NCBI RefSeq assembly: GCF_003369835.1
Contig: NZ_QPMJ01000001.1
Coordinates: 1,649,682 to 1,713,681 of the forward strand
DNA from: Halorussus rarus
GTDB lineage: Archaea > Halobacteriota > Halobacteria > Halobacteriales > Haladaptataceae
Direction: 5' to 3'
DNA: 64,000 nt
In this document: positions 1-7,475 of the stretch, in pieces
Numbering within the stretch: the first letter of the stretch is position 1
Layout of the letters: every line of letters begins with the position of its first letter
Notes under the pieces: model-generated
What the model was told of the DNA's origin: nothing
Seen by the model: the letters and a program-made list of their open reading frames with translations, nothing else
Database searches by the model: none
Program-made: the position numbers and the translations under genes

Positions 1-2
1 GC

Positions 3-80
3 GACCTTACCGGGGCGAGCCTGCTCCACGTTGCGAACAACGCCTTCTCGTACCTGGTCGCGGTCGGACTCGGCTTCTGA
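3..80 (+). CDS. C-terminal end of an integral membrane protein, possibly CPBP family
   Basis: An open frame enters from the left edge and ends at TGA 78-80. The 25 visible residues are hydrophobic and include H-V-A-N-N-A followed by a membrane-like stretch. A His and Asn in a terminal helix of this kind are typical of the last conserved motif of CPBP (Abi/CAAX-protease-like) intramembrane proteases. That assignment rests on a very short piece and is tentative. The rest of the gene lies outside the window. Confidence 0.45.
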   Translation, partial: DLTGASLLHVANNAFSYLVAVGLGF

Positions 81-126
81 CCCCTGCCCCACACGATTTT
101 TCACGACACTCGCCGAACGCCTGACC

Positions 127-1008
127 ATGCCGCAACTCGACGTCGTCGCCGACCACGCCGAGGACTACCCCGTCATCGACACCCACTGTCACCAGCCCAC
201 CGAGGAGTTCCTCGTCGACGCGGGCGGGCAGATGATGCGGGACGCCGCCGAGAAGTTCGGCGCCGAGATGGAGACCGACACGTACGACCACCTCATCGAG
301 GAGTACCGCGACTGCGGCATCGGCCGAGCCGTGCTGCTCGGGTGGGACGCCGAGACCAACACCGGGAACCCGCCGGTGCCCAACGACTACGTGGCCGAGG
401 TCCGCGACGAGTACGACGACTTCTTCGTCGGGTTCGCCAGCGTCGACCCCCTGAAGGACGACTGCGTCGCGGAGGCCGAGCGGGCGGTGGAGGACCTCGA
501 CCTCTCGGGGTTCAAGTTCCAGCAGATCGCCCAGGGGTTCGACCCGAGCGACCCCGAGCACGACGAGCTGTGGGACACCATCGAGGACCTCGGCGTCCCG
601 GTCGTCTTCCACGGCGGCAGCTCGACCCTCGGCGCGGGCGCGCCCGGCGGGAGGGGCCTCAAGATAAAATACGGCGACCCGATGATGATAGACGACGTCG
701 CCGCCGAGCACCCCGACCTCCAGATTCTGCTCGCCCACCCCGCCTTCCCGTGGGAGAAGGAACAGCTCGCCATCTGCCAGCAGAAGGGCAACGTCTACAT
801 GGACCTCTCGGGGTGGATGCCCCGGTACATCGACGACCAGGTGCTCCACTACGCGAAGACGCTGCTGCGGGACAAGGTGATGTTCGGCACCGACTACCCG
901 ATGATCGACCCGGCGGCGTGGCTCGACCAGTTCGCGGAACTCGATTTCTCGGAGGACGTCCAGCGCAAGATACTCTGGGAGAACGCCGAGCAGTTCCTCG
1001 GGCTGTAG
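127..1008 (+). CDS. Amidohydrolase-family (TIM-barrel) metal-dependent hydrolase
   Basis: The protein has 293 residues and is soluble. The metal-binding motif of the amidohydrolase-2 family is near the N-terminus as D-T-H-C-H (His20, His22). His162 (V-F-H-G-G), His204 (L-A-H-P) and Asp256 (F-G-T-D-Y-P) complete the expected metal and catalytic set. The start at 127 was chosen because the acidic, family-like sequence begins there; upstream codons give a basic, non-conserved stretch. Family members include decarboxylases and hydrolases of aromatic or small carboxylic substrates. The substrate cannot be told from sequence. It stands alone on the plus strand next to a phenylacetate gene group, a link that is only suggestive. 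Confidence 0.85.
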   Translation: MPQLDVVADHAEDYPVIDTHCHQPTEEFLVDAGGQMMRDAAEKFGAEMETDTYDHLIEEYRDCGIGRAVLLGWDAETNTGNPPVPNDYVAEVRDEYDDFFVGFASVDPLKDDCVAEAERAVEDLDLSGFKFQQIAQGFDPSDPEHDELWDTIEDLGVPVVFHGGSSTLGAGAPGGRGLKIKYGDPMMIDDVAAEHPDLQILLAHPAFPWEKEQLAICQQKGNVYMDLSGWMPRYIDDQVLHYAKTLLRDKVMFGTDYPMIDPAAWLDQFAELDFSEDVQRKILWENAEQFLGL

Positions 1009-1050
1009 GCAGACTCCCCGCTCGAAATCCACTATCTCCTCACTCCTCCT

Positions 1051-1407
1051 TCACTCGCCGCCTATAACCGACGTCTCGTCGCTCCGCGCGTGATGAATCT
1101 CCACCTCGTGGCGGGTGTGCCGGACGTGCGTCTCGGCCCACCGTTCGGCGGCGTCGCTCGCCAGTCGCTGGACCTCCTCCGGGCAGTTGCGGCAGACCGC
1201 GCGCCAGGTCCCGATGCCGTCCGGGAAGTGGCCGGTGTGGCGCTTGTGGTCGAGCGCGAACTGCTCGACCGCGTGGTTGCCCACGCCCAGGTCGTCGAAC
1301 TCCGTCGAGAGGTCCCACTCCCGGTCGCACCGCTCGCAGGTCACGGTCGGCGCGTCGAACTCGCCGTCGCCGGCGGGTGGGCCGCCGCTGTCGTTGGTGT
1401 CGGACAC
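1051..1407 (-). CDS. Small zinc-binding protein of unknown function
   Basis: This is a 118-residue acidic protein if translation begins at GTG 1407. The open frame continues to an ATG at 1476, but the extra N-terminal residues are basic and look non-coding. Two CxxC pairs (C24/C27 in C-E-R-C and C72/C75 in C-R-N-C) should bind zinc, and several histidines lie between and after them. I do not recognise a named family. It is the next gene on the minus strand after the aldo/keto reductase and could be co-transcribed with it. Confidence 0.6.
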   Translation of the reverse strand: MSDTNDSGGPPAGDGEFDAPTVTCERCDREWDLSTEFDDLGVGNHAVEQFALDHKRHTGHFPDGIGTWRAVCRNCPEEVQRLASDAAERWAETHVRHTRHEVEIHHARSDETSVIGGE

Positions 1408-1486
1408 GCGTCCGGATAGCCGGGCCACGGCCTTGAATCGCTCGTCGTCGCGCCGGTGCCGGGAACTGCAGACCACCCCGCCGACT

Positions 1487-2326
1487 CTACTCCGAGATGC
1501 CGTACACGTCGCCGGCCCAGTCGCGGGCGGGCGTGTCGTACACCGGGTAGTCGCGGTCGAGGTCGTCGAGCCGGCGTCGGTCGTCCTCGTCGAGGTCCCA
1601 CCCGAAGAGGTCGATATTCTCTCGAACGTGGTCGGGCGAGGAGGACTTCGGGATGACCACGATACCTTGTTCGACAGCCCACTTTAGCACGATCTGAGCG
1701 GGCGTCCGGTCGTACTGCTCGGCGAGTTCCTGCACGGTGTCGTCGCCCAGCACCTCGGTCCGGGCCAGCGGCGCGGCGGCCTCGACCACGACGTCGGTCT
1801 CGCGGCAGTAGTCGACGAGGTCGGGGCGCTGGAACCACGGGTGGAACTCGATCTGGTTGACCGCGATGGGGACGTCCGAGACGTGCCGGGCGGCGCTGAG
1901 CTGGTACGCGCTGAAGTTCGAGACGCCGACGTTCCGGACCAGCCCCCGGTCGCGCAGGGTCGCCATCGCGTCGAGGGTCTCGCGCAGCGATATCGCGGGG
2001 TTGGGCCAGTGGATCAGGTAGAGGTCGAGGTAGTCGGTGTCGAGCCGGTCGAGCGAGGCCTCGCACGACTCGACGACCGAGTCGTAGTTGAGGTTCGACG
2101 GCAGCACCTTCGAGGTCAGAAAGAGGTCCTCGCGGTCGTAGTCGGCCAGCGCCTCGCCGATCTCGGCCTCGTTCATGTACCCCTCCGCGGTGTCGACGTG
2201 GGTGTACGCGTCGTCGAGCGCGGTCCGGACCGACTTCTGTACCGTCTCGTCATCGAGGTTCCACGTGCCGACGCCGACGAGTGGCATCTCGTCGCCGCTC
2301 GGCAGTTCGACAGTTGGTACGGTCAC
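1487..2326 (-). CDS. Aldo/keto reductase
   Basis: The protein has 279 residues, the usual length for the AKR superfamily, which performs NAD(P)H-dependent carbonyl reduction in a TIM barrel. The catalytic tetrad is visible: Asp45, Tyr50, Lys73 and His106, in the contexts H-V-D-T-A, E-G-Y, T-S-K-V and L-I-H-W-P. The C-terminal cofactor motif I-P-K-S-S-S is also present. Such enzymes often reduce 2,5-diketo-gluconate-like or other small aldehydes. The physiological substrate is unknown. A second, different AKR lies at 43858-44850. Confidence 0.9.
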   Translation of the reverse strand: MTVPTVELPSGDEMPLVGVGTWNLDDETVQKSVRTALDDAYTHVDTAEGYMNEAEIGEALADYDREDLFLTSKVLPSNLNYDSVVESCEASLDRLDTDYLDLYLIHWPNPAISLRETLDAMATLRDRGLVRNVGVSNFSAYQLSAARHVSDVPIAVNQIEFHPWFQRPDLVDYCRETDVVVEAAAPLARTEVLGDDTVQELAEQYDRTPAQIVLKWAVEQGIVVIPKSSSPDHVRENIDLFGWDLDEDDRRRLDDLDRDYPVYDTPARDWAGDVYGISE

Positions 2327-2433
2327 GGCGGATGATGGCGGCTCGCACGGGCTTAGTTCTGCTGTAACCGGCGGGTCTACCGGGTGCTGCGCAGCGGACC
2401 CTCGGATTCAGAACTCGGCGGGGCCGCCCCGGT

Positions 2434-3198
2434 TCACTCGAACTCGGGGTCCCGGCCTTCGAGGAACGCCGCGACGCCCTCCCCGTGCTCGGACGTGGCG
2501 TACGCCTGGGACTGGACCGCGTTCTCGTAGTCGAGCGCTTCCTGCCAGCCCTTCCCCATGTTCTCGTGGATGGCGCGCTTGGCGAGGCCGATGGTCCGCG
2601 TCGGGCGCTCCCGGAGCGTGTCCAACAGGTCCGCGACCGCGTCGTCGAGGTCGTCCGCGGCCGCGACCTCGTTGACCAGCCCCATCTCGGCGGCCTCTGC
2701 GGCCGAGAAGAACTCCCCGGTGAACGCGAGTCGCTTGGCGGTCCGCAGCCCCACGATGCGGGGGAGCAGGAAGCTCCCGCCGGTGTCGGGGATCAACCCG
2801 ACCCGGACGAACGCGCAGCTGAACGTCGCCGACTCGGCCGCGTAGGCGAAGTCGCTGACCGCCGCGACCGCCAGCCCCGCGCCGACGGCGTCGCCGTTGA
2901 CCTTGGCGACGATGGGGACCCTGGCCGAGAGCGCCTCCTCGACGAGCCGACCGAACGTCTCGGTGACCCGCTCGTAGGCCTCGTCGGGCGCCTCCTCGCG
3001 CTCGGCCATCGACTGGAGGTCCCCGCCCGCGCTGAACGCGCCGCCCTCGCCCGTCAGGACGATGGCGTCGAGCTCCGCGGGGTCGGCCTCGGCGAACACG
3101 TCGGCCAGCTTCCCGGCCAGCTCGGGCGTGAACGCGTTCATCACCTCTGGTCGGTCGAACGTGACGGTCCGGACGCCGTCGTCGTCTGCGATGTCCAT
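2434..3198 (-). CDS. Enoyl-CoA hydratase/isomerase family protein, probable PaaG-type ring isomerase
   Basis: The protein has 254 residues with the crotonase fold. Oxyanion-hole segments are F-S-A-G-G-D-L (55-61) and N-G-D-A-V-G-A-G-L (101-109). The first crotonase glutamate is replaced by Ala, while the second position is Asp138 in the motif I-P-D-T-G-G-S. An Asp there, followed by L-L-P-R, is characteristic of PaaG, which isomerises the ring-1,2-epoxide of phenylacetyl-CoA to an oxepin. A nearby paaABCD operon supports this role, but other short-chain isomerases remain possible. The start at 3198 excludes a basic upstream extension. Confidence 0.8.
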   Translation of the reverse strand: MDIADDDGVRTVTFDRPEVMNAFTPELAGKLADVFAEADPAELDAIVLTGEGGAFSAGGDLQSMAEREEAPDEAYERVTETFGRLVEEALSARVPIVAKVNGDAVGAGLAVAAVSDFAYAAESATFSCAFVRVGLIPDTGGSFLLPRIVGLRTAKRLAFTGEFFSAAEAAEMGLVNEVAAADDLDDAVADLLDTLRERPTRTIGLAKRAIHENMGKGWQEALDYENAVQSQAYATSEHGEGVAAFLEGRDPEFE

Positions 3199-3296
3199 AC
3201 GCGCCCGTCCGCCGCCACGACGATAAGGGTACTCACTCCGACCGGGACACCGGCCCGACCGAAACCGCAAAGCCCGCTCGCGCCCTCTCTCCGCCG

Positions 3297-3686
3297 ATGC
3301 ACGTCGAAATCCTGGGACAGACGGTCGAGCTCGACGCGGACCGCGTCGGCGCGTCGGAGGCGGAGATCCGCGCGCAGGTCGACGAGTACGCCGCGGGCGA
3401 CCGCCGGACCTTCGACCTGCCGGTCGAGCTCGTCGACGGGTTCGCGGGCGAGGTGATGGCCGAGATGCGGGCGATTCCGTACGGCGAGACCCGGACCTAC
3501 GGCGACATCGCGGCGGCGCTCGACACCGCCCCGGTCGCGGTCGGCCGGGCCTGCGGGGCGAACCCGGTGCCGCTGGTCGTGCCCTGCCACCGAGTGGTCG
3601 GCGCGGACTCGCTGGGCGGCTACTCGGCTGGCGACGGCCTCCCGCTCAAGCGGGCGCTGCTCGACCACGAAACCGGGGAGAAGTAG
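3297..3686 (+). CDS. ogt: Methylated-DNA--[protein]-cysteine S-methyltransferase (Ogt/MGMT family)
   Basis: This suicide repair enzyme removes the methyl group from O6-methylguanine onto its own cysteine. The protein is short, at 129 residues. It has the complete C-terminal active-site domain, with the P-C-H-R-V motif (acceptor Cys97), the DNA-binding helix around P-Y-G-E-T-R-T-Y-G-D (61-70) and N89-P90. The N-terminal ribonuclease-like domain is reduced to about 40 residues. The gene is divergent from the PaaG-like gene, with about 100 bp between the two starts. Confidence 0.9.
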   Translation: MHVEILGQTVELDADRVGASEAEIRAQVDEYAAGDRRTFDLPVELVDGFAGEVMAEMRAIPYGETRTYGDIAAALDTAPVAVGRACGANPVPLVVPCHRVVGADSLGGYSAGDGLPLKRALLDHETGEK

Positions 3687-3687
3687 C

Positions 3688-3906
3688 TCACTCGTCGGAC
3701 GCCACGCGCTTGACGTATCCGGTCGCGCCCGACTGGAGTTTCACCTTCGCCCCCTTGACGCTGGCGTCGTCGTCTTCCAGCACGGTCTGGATCTCGCCCA
3801 TGATGCCCTCGGCGTCGGGCGCGTTCTCGGCGTTCGACTGCTCTATCTCGACCATCATGCCGCGTCGGAGCTCGTCGTCGCTCGGGCGGTCGCCTGTCTC
3901 TGACAT
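3688..3906 (-). CDS. YwbE-like (DUF2196) small protein
   Basis: This 72-residue protein contains the pattern R-R-G-M-M-V-E-I (15-22), then G-A-K-V-K-L-Q-S-G-A-T-G-Y-V-K-R-V. That pattern fits the small DUF2196/YwbE family, whose members resemble a beta-barrel, RNA-binding-like fold of unknown role. The stop is two bases from the ogt stop, so the two genes converge. The ATG at 3906 begins a typical M-S-E-T haloarchaeal N-terminus. Confidence 0.75.
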   Translation of the reverse strand: MSETGDRPSDDELRRGMMVEIEQSNAENAPDAEGIMGEIQTVLEDDDASVKGAKVKLQSGATGYVKRVASDE

Positions 3907-4247
3907 ACGGTACCCTGGGTTCGTGTCGGGCAAGAAGATGACGGCCCCGTCGCGGCCCGGATTATTTCCCCGATGTCGGCCATAACGACTAAGCAGATAG
4001 TACCACTCATTTAGGACGCGGTCGCGACCGGTCGCACCGCCAGCCATCCGTGACCGGGCCGCCCGCCGACCGTCGCCCGCGCTCGGCCATCCGGCGCGGG
4101 TCGGCGTCATCGGGTTCCACGCCCTCCTCTCGTCCCGCCGCTCGTCGCGGGCGGTGCGTCGGAGCCCCACATCGATTCGACGGGGTGCTGTAACTGGGAC
4201 TTCGGAGACGACGGAACTGCATTGCCATGAAGAACGGACCGGGGCGG
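3907..4247. other. Gene-free stretch (341 bp)
   Basis: No convincing coding sequence was found on either strand. The open frames here are arginine-rich and lack acidic bias. The minus-strand TATA region for the DUF2196 gene probably lies in the AT-richer part around 3960-4020. A 10-bp palindrome GGTCGCGACC sits near 4020-4030. Confidence 0.5.
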
Positions 4248-4421
4248 CTACTCGAACTTCTCGAACGGCTGTTCGCACGCGTTGCAGTAGTGCATCGACC
4301 GGCAGAGCGACGGCCCCTTCGGGTGCTCGCGCTCGGTGTCGGTCGACCCGCAGTAGGGGCACTCGGCGCCTGTCCGGTCGCCCGACGTGTCGACGCTGGG
4401 GTCTGGTCGGCGCACGGTCAC
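4248..4421 (-). CDS. Stand-alone zinc ribbon corresponding to the C-terminal domain of PaaD
   Basis: This 57-residue protein has C-P-Y-C (C21, C24), a conserved C40 and C-N-A-C (C46, C49), followed by the ending P-F-E-K-F-E. In bacterial PaaD this same zinc ribbon, ending in P-F-[DE]-x-F-K, is fused to the DUF59 domain. Here it is separate. The GTG start (4421-4419) overlaps the TGA stop of paaD (4418-4420) as GTGA, so translational coupling is likely. It is the last gene of the paaABCD operon. Its role in maturing or assembling the phenylacetyl-CoA epoxygenase is inferred from the bacterial fusion. Confidence 0.8.
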   Translation of the reverse strand: MTVRRPDPSVDTSGDRTGAECPYCGSTDTEREHPKGPSLCRSMHYCNACEQPFEKFE

Positions 4422-4945
4422 ACGCTCAGGCCGAACTCGCGGAGGTCGTCCTTGCCGGCTTCGGTCACCATCTCGACGGACCACTCGGGACTCCAGACCA
4501 GGCGGAGGTCGACGGACTCGACGCCCTCGACGCCCGCGACCGCGCGCTCGACCTCGTCGGTCAGCATGTCGCGGGCGGGGCAGCCCGAGTAGGTCAGGGT
4601 CATCAGCACCTGGGCGTGGACGCCCCCGTCCACGCGCTCGTCGATTTCGACGCCGTAGACGAGCCCCAGGTCGACGATGGAGACCGGCATCTCGGGGTCC
4701 TCGACGCCGTAGAGGGCGTCCCACACGTCGGCCTCGACGCCCTCGGCGCCCTCGCCGGTCGCCGGGAGGTCCTCGCGTTCCTCGCCCTCGACGTACTCGG
4801 TGTACGCGCAGAGCGCGGGGTCCGCACAGTCGTCGTCCAGCCCGGGGACGCCGCCGACTCCGGGGACGTCGTCGCCCCCGCTTTCCGTCGGGTCCGCTTC
4901 GTCCAAATCGGGTATCTCGGGGTCGTAGGGCAGTTCGCTCGACAT
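4418..4945 (-). CDS. paaD: PaaD-like protein (DUF59/MIP18 domain), phenylacetyl-CoA epoxygenase maturation
   Basis: The protein has 175 residues. An acidic N-terminal 70-residue region precedes a DUF59 domain with P-E-M-P-V-S-I-V-D-L-G-L-V-Y and T-Y-S-G-C-P-A (the conserved Cys of this family). PaaD is needed for an active multicomponent epoxygenase and is thought to act in metal-centre assembly. The C-terminal zinc ribbon found in bacterial PaaD is missing here and is encoded by the next gene. An internal segment D-D-D-C-A-D-P-A-L-C has two further cysteines not expected in the bacterial domain. Confidence 0.85.
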   Translation of the reverse strand: MSSELPYDPEIPDLDEADPTESGGDDVPGVGGVPGLDDDCADPALCAYTEYVEGEEREDLPATGEGAEGVEADVWDALYGVEDPEMPVSIVDLGLVYGVEIDERVDGGVHAQVLMTLTYSGCPARDMLTDEVERAVAGVEGVESVDLRLVWSPEWSVEMVTEAGKDDLREFGLSV

Positions 4946-4949
4946 GGAA

Positions 4950-5789
4950 TCACGCCACCTCGTCGGGATCCTTCATGATGCGGGTCGCCTCGCTCCGGCC
5001 GAGTTCCCGGTACGTCCGGGTGAACTCCTCGCGGAGGTCGTCCCAGTCGTCCGTGTGCGATTTGTCCCGGCCGATCTCCTCGGGCAGGTCGCGATCCTCC
5101 GGGACCGACAGGCCGAGGCCCTCCAGGTACGGCACCACCGTCTCCAGCCACGCCTCGCGCATGTCGACCAGCGACTCGGTCCGGAGGCCGAGGTCGTCGA
5201 TGCGGGCCTCGATCTCCTCGTCGGTCGGCGCGAAGAGCGTGAGGGCGTGGGGGAACAGCCGGTCGAGCGCGTCCTGAACGCGCTTGCGGCCGTCCTCGTC
5301 GTCGGCGAGCCGCTCGAGCCAGTTCTCGGCGTGCTCGCGGTGGTAGTCCTCCTCGCCCTGTATCTTGCCGACCCGGTCGCGGATGCGGGCGTACGAGGAG
5401 TCGACCAGCGCCTCGAGCCGGAGCTCCTCGGCCACGTCGTAGAGGTACGACCGCAGGACGGGGTCGGCCCAGTCGCCCTCCGCGAACGGGAGTTCGGTCA
5501 GCGTGCTGTGTCGCCACTCGTCGGCGGGGCGCTCCCAGATGAGGTCGGGCTCGTCCGGCCCGAAGTCCTGGAGCAGGTCGTACCAGAGCCGGGCGTGGCC
5601 GAGTTCGTCCTGCGCGACGTTGGCCAGCGCGAGGTCGGACTCGAGGGTGGGCGCCCGGACCTGCCACTCGGTGTAGCGCTCGGCCAGCACGAACTCGTCG
5701 TCAGCGAGGCGGAAGAGCAGGGTCTCGACCGCCTCGCGCTCCTCGTCGGAGAGCTCGTCGGGGCCGGCCAGTTGCTCGGCGCTCGCCAT
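4950..5789 (-). CDS. paaC: 1,2-phenylacetyl-CoA epoxidase subunit PaaC
   Basis: This 279-residue ferritin-like protein is the structural partner of PaaA in the epoxygenase, which inserts oxygen into the aromatic ring of phenylacetyl-CoA. A ferritin-type E-x-x-H pattern is present in D-E-L-G-H-A-R-L-W (61-69) and again in Y-H-R-E-H-A-E-N-W. The ATG overlaps the paaB stop as ATGA, as expected within one operon. Confidence 0.92.
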   Translation of the reverse strand: MASAEQLAGPDELSDEEREAVETLLFRLADDEFVLAERYTEWQVRAPTLESDLALANVAQDELGHARLWYDLLQDFGPDEPDLIWERPADEWRHSTLTELPFAEGDWADPVLRSYLYDVAEELRLEALVDSSYARIRDRVGKIQGEEDYHREHAENWLERLADDEDGRKRVQDALDRLFPHALTLFAPTDEEIEARIDDLGLRTESLVDMREAWLETVVPYLEGLGLSVPEDRDLPEEIGRDKSHTDDWDDLREEFTRTYRELGRSEATRIMKDPDEVA

Positions 5790-6109
5790 CAGTCGTCACC
5801 CCGCTGGCGCTCGGCCTCGGCCTCGACCTGCTCGCTCTCGGACTCGGCGACCTCCTCGGCCGCCGCCTCGAAGTTGTACGCTTGGACCCACCGGTAGGAC
5901 TTGTCCGTCGTCCCGCCGAAGCTCGCGTCCTCGGTGTCGACTTCGCCGATCTCCTTCTGGGGGACGACCCACAGGCTGTTGGTCGGCTTGCGCCGGCCGT
6001 GCTGGACCTCGGCGAACATGAGCGCCATCTCGCGGTCGGGCGCGTGGACGTTGCCGCAGTGGGTGTGGTACTCGCCGGACTGCTCCTGTCGGAACACTTC
6101 CCAGATCAT
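5789..6109 (-). CDS. paaB: 1,2-phenylacetyl-CoA epoxidase subunit PaaB
   Basis: This 106-residue protein matches PaaB. It opens with M-I-W-E-V-F-R-Q-E, followed by H-C-G-N-V-H-A-P-D-R-E-M-A-L, R-K-P-T-N-S-L-W-V-V-P and a charged tail. PaaB bridges PaaAC units in the epoxygenase complex. The start lies two bases from the paaA stop, and the end overlaps the paaC start. The last 20 residues are very acidic, a haloarchaeal feature. Confidence 0.92.
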   Translation of the reverse strand: MIWEVFRQEQSGEYHTHCGNVHAPDREMALMFAEVQHGRRKPTNSLWVVPQKEIGEVDTEDASFGGTTDKSYRWVQAYNFEAAAEEVAESESEQVEAEAERQRGDD

Positions 6110-6111
6110 GG

Positions 6112-7053
6112 TCAGTCTGCCGCCTGCGGACTCGCGCCCGCGCTCTTGGCTTCCCAGTCGTCCATGCTGTTCCGGACCCACTCGACGGCCTCCTGGGTGC
6201 GACGGCGCTTGCCGATCTGCTCGTGGCTGCCCTCGTAGTCGTTCTTCGCGATGGTGAAGAACTCGTCCCAGTCGAGGTCGTCCTCCTCGACCTCGTAGGT
6301 GCCGTCGCCGTTCTCGCGGATGCGGGGCTCGTCGGGGATCTCGAGGCCGTACTTCTCGGCCTTCGGGACGTAGGAGTTGAGGAAGGCGTTCCGGAGCTCG
6401 TCGTTGGTCATCGTCTTCAGGCCGACGTCGGCCGAGAAGTCGTGGTGGGTCGACTTGTCGTCGGTCGGGCCGAAGAACTGGATGATGCGGGGCCACCACG
6501 TCTCGAAGGCCTCCTGGGTCTTCTCCTGCTCTGCCTTCGAGCCGGTCATCAGCTCGTGGAGGATGGCCTCGCCGTGCTTGACGTGGAACCCCTCCTCGAA
6601 GCACACCTTGTCCATCGCGTGGGCGTAGGGCTCCCAGCTCGACCGCTTGAGCGTTGCCTGCCGGCGCATCGCCGCCCCGTCGACGAAGAACGCGATCATC
6701 GGCGTCTCGACCCACGACTCCAGCGGGTAGTGGAAGCAGTTGAGGAACTTCCCCTCGCCGGCGGCCAGTTCGTCGAGCATCTCCTCGCGGCTCTTGACGC
6801 CCAGCGATTCGGCGGCACGGTACAGCAGTTGCCCGTGACCGATCTCGTCCTGCACCTTCGCGGAGAACGCCAGCTTCCGGTCGAGGCTGGGCGCCTCCCG
6901 GATGAACGGGCGTTCGAGGTACGCCCCCATGATCTCGCTGTTCGCGTGGAACTGAATCATCCGAGTCGCGGCCTTCCGGTACTCCTCCGGGAGGTCGTCC
7001 TTCGGGCTGAATTCGCGCGGCCCGGCGCGCTCTTTCACCTGATCGATGTCCAT
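6112..7053 (-). CDS. paaA: 1,2-phenylacetyl-CoA epoxidase catalytic subunit PaaA
   Basis: This 313-residue diiron ferritin-like protein is the catalytic subunit of the ring epoxygenase. Metal-ligand patterns appear at Q-D-E-I-G-H-G-Q (Glu70, His73) and C-F-E-E-G-F-H-V-K-H-G, and an N-terminal glutamate ligand is likely in the N-S-E-I-M-G-A-Y-L-E stretch (38-47). It is the first gene of the operon paaA-B-C-D-zinc ribbon. ATG 7053 gives the family-like start M-D-I-D-Q-V-K; an upstream ATG at 7086 is less likely. No reductase gene (paaE) is visible anywhere in the window. Confidence 0.92.
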   Translation of the reverse strand: MDIDQVKERAGPREFSPKDDLPEEYRKAATRMIQFHANSEIMGAYLERPFIREAPSLDRKLAFSAKVQDEIGHGQLLYRAAESLGVKSREEMLDELAAGEGKFLNCFHYPLESWVETPMIAFFVDGAAMRRQATLKRSSWEPYAHAMDKVCFEEGFHVKHGEAILHELMTGSKAEQEKTQEAFETWWPRIIQFFGPTDDKSTHHDFSADVGLKTMTNDELRNAFLNSYVPKAEKYGLEIPDEPRIRENGDGTYEVEEDDLDWDEFFTIAKNDYEGSHEQIGKRRRTQEAVEWVRNSMDDWEAKSAGASPQAAD

Positions 7054-7090
7054 ATACCGGAATCTAGACCCGGATTGCCAAACCAATTCA

Positions 7091-7116
7091 CCCGTCCATG
7101 GGCGGGCTTTAAGTAT
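7091..7116 (-). promoter_or_regulatory. Candidate promoter and operator of the paa operon
   Basis: A 16-bp near-palindrome, CCCGTCCATGGGCGGG (7091-7106, one mismatched pair), lies directly next to a TTTAAG TATA-like box (7108-7113), about 40-60 bp upstream of the paaA start on the minus strand. This placement suits a repressor or activator site for the divergent HTH_10 regulator. No binding data are visible in the sequence. Confidence 0.35.
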
Positions 7117-7350
7117 TCCCGCGGGAAAGACCGTGATGGAAATGGGGAGAGAACCCGACCGACTACCGCAGCGCTCGGTCGACCAGACAACCTCGGGCGG
7201 GACCGAAAGGGCCCGGTCGCTCGCGTTTACGTGGTCGTCTCCGGCGGCCCTATTCGCGGCGGGCGGTGTCTCCGCGAGCGGAGCGAGCGGAGGCTCGTCC
7301 GACCTGTGGTCTGACGGTGTGGAGAGCCGCGAATATCCGCCGGAGTCGTT

Positions 7351-7396
7351 CGAAAATCGGAGATTTTCGTGATGACGAGAGAACTTCGCTCTCTCG
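7351..7396. repeat. Two adjacent perfect short inverted repeats
   Basis: The first repeat is CGAAAATC-GGA-GATTTTCG (7351-7369), with 8-bp arms. The second is CGAGAGA-acttcgc-TCTCTCG (7376-7396), with 7-bp arms. They are six bases apart, 80-125 bp upstream of the regulator start. They could form stem-loops in a leader RNA, act as operators or belong to a dispersed palindromic filler family. The sequence alone does not decide. Confidence 0.6.
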
Positions 7397-7475
7397 AACC
7401 ACGACCGCGAGCGACCGGGGGCTTTCTAAACGTTCTTCCCAATGGCTCCACAGCACGATTCGAGGGGGTCAATCG

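Larger units (their letters stand above)
7054..7475. other. Divergent intergenic region between paaA and the HTH_10 regulator (422 bp)
   Basis: This spacer separates two divergent starts. It holds the candidate paa promoter/operator, a repetitive GAGCGGAGCGAGCGGAG-like stretch near 7276-7292 and two short hairpins at 7351-7396. Plus-strand open frames through it have no acidic bias and are not convincing genes. The regulator start at 7476 is preceded by a GAGGGGG purine run (7463-7469). Confidence 0.6.

Noticed and set aside
7046..7372. A plus-strand open frame in the paaA spacer
   Set aside because: The product has no acidic bias and overlaps the paaA promoter region, so it is probably chance.
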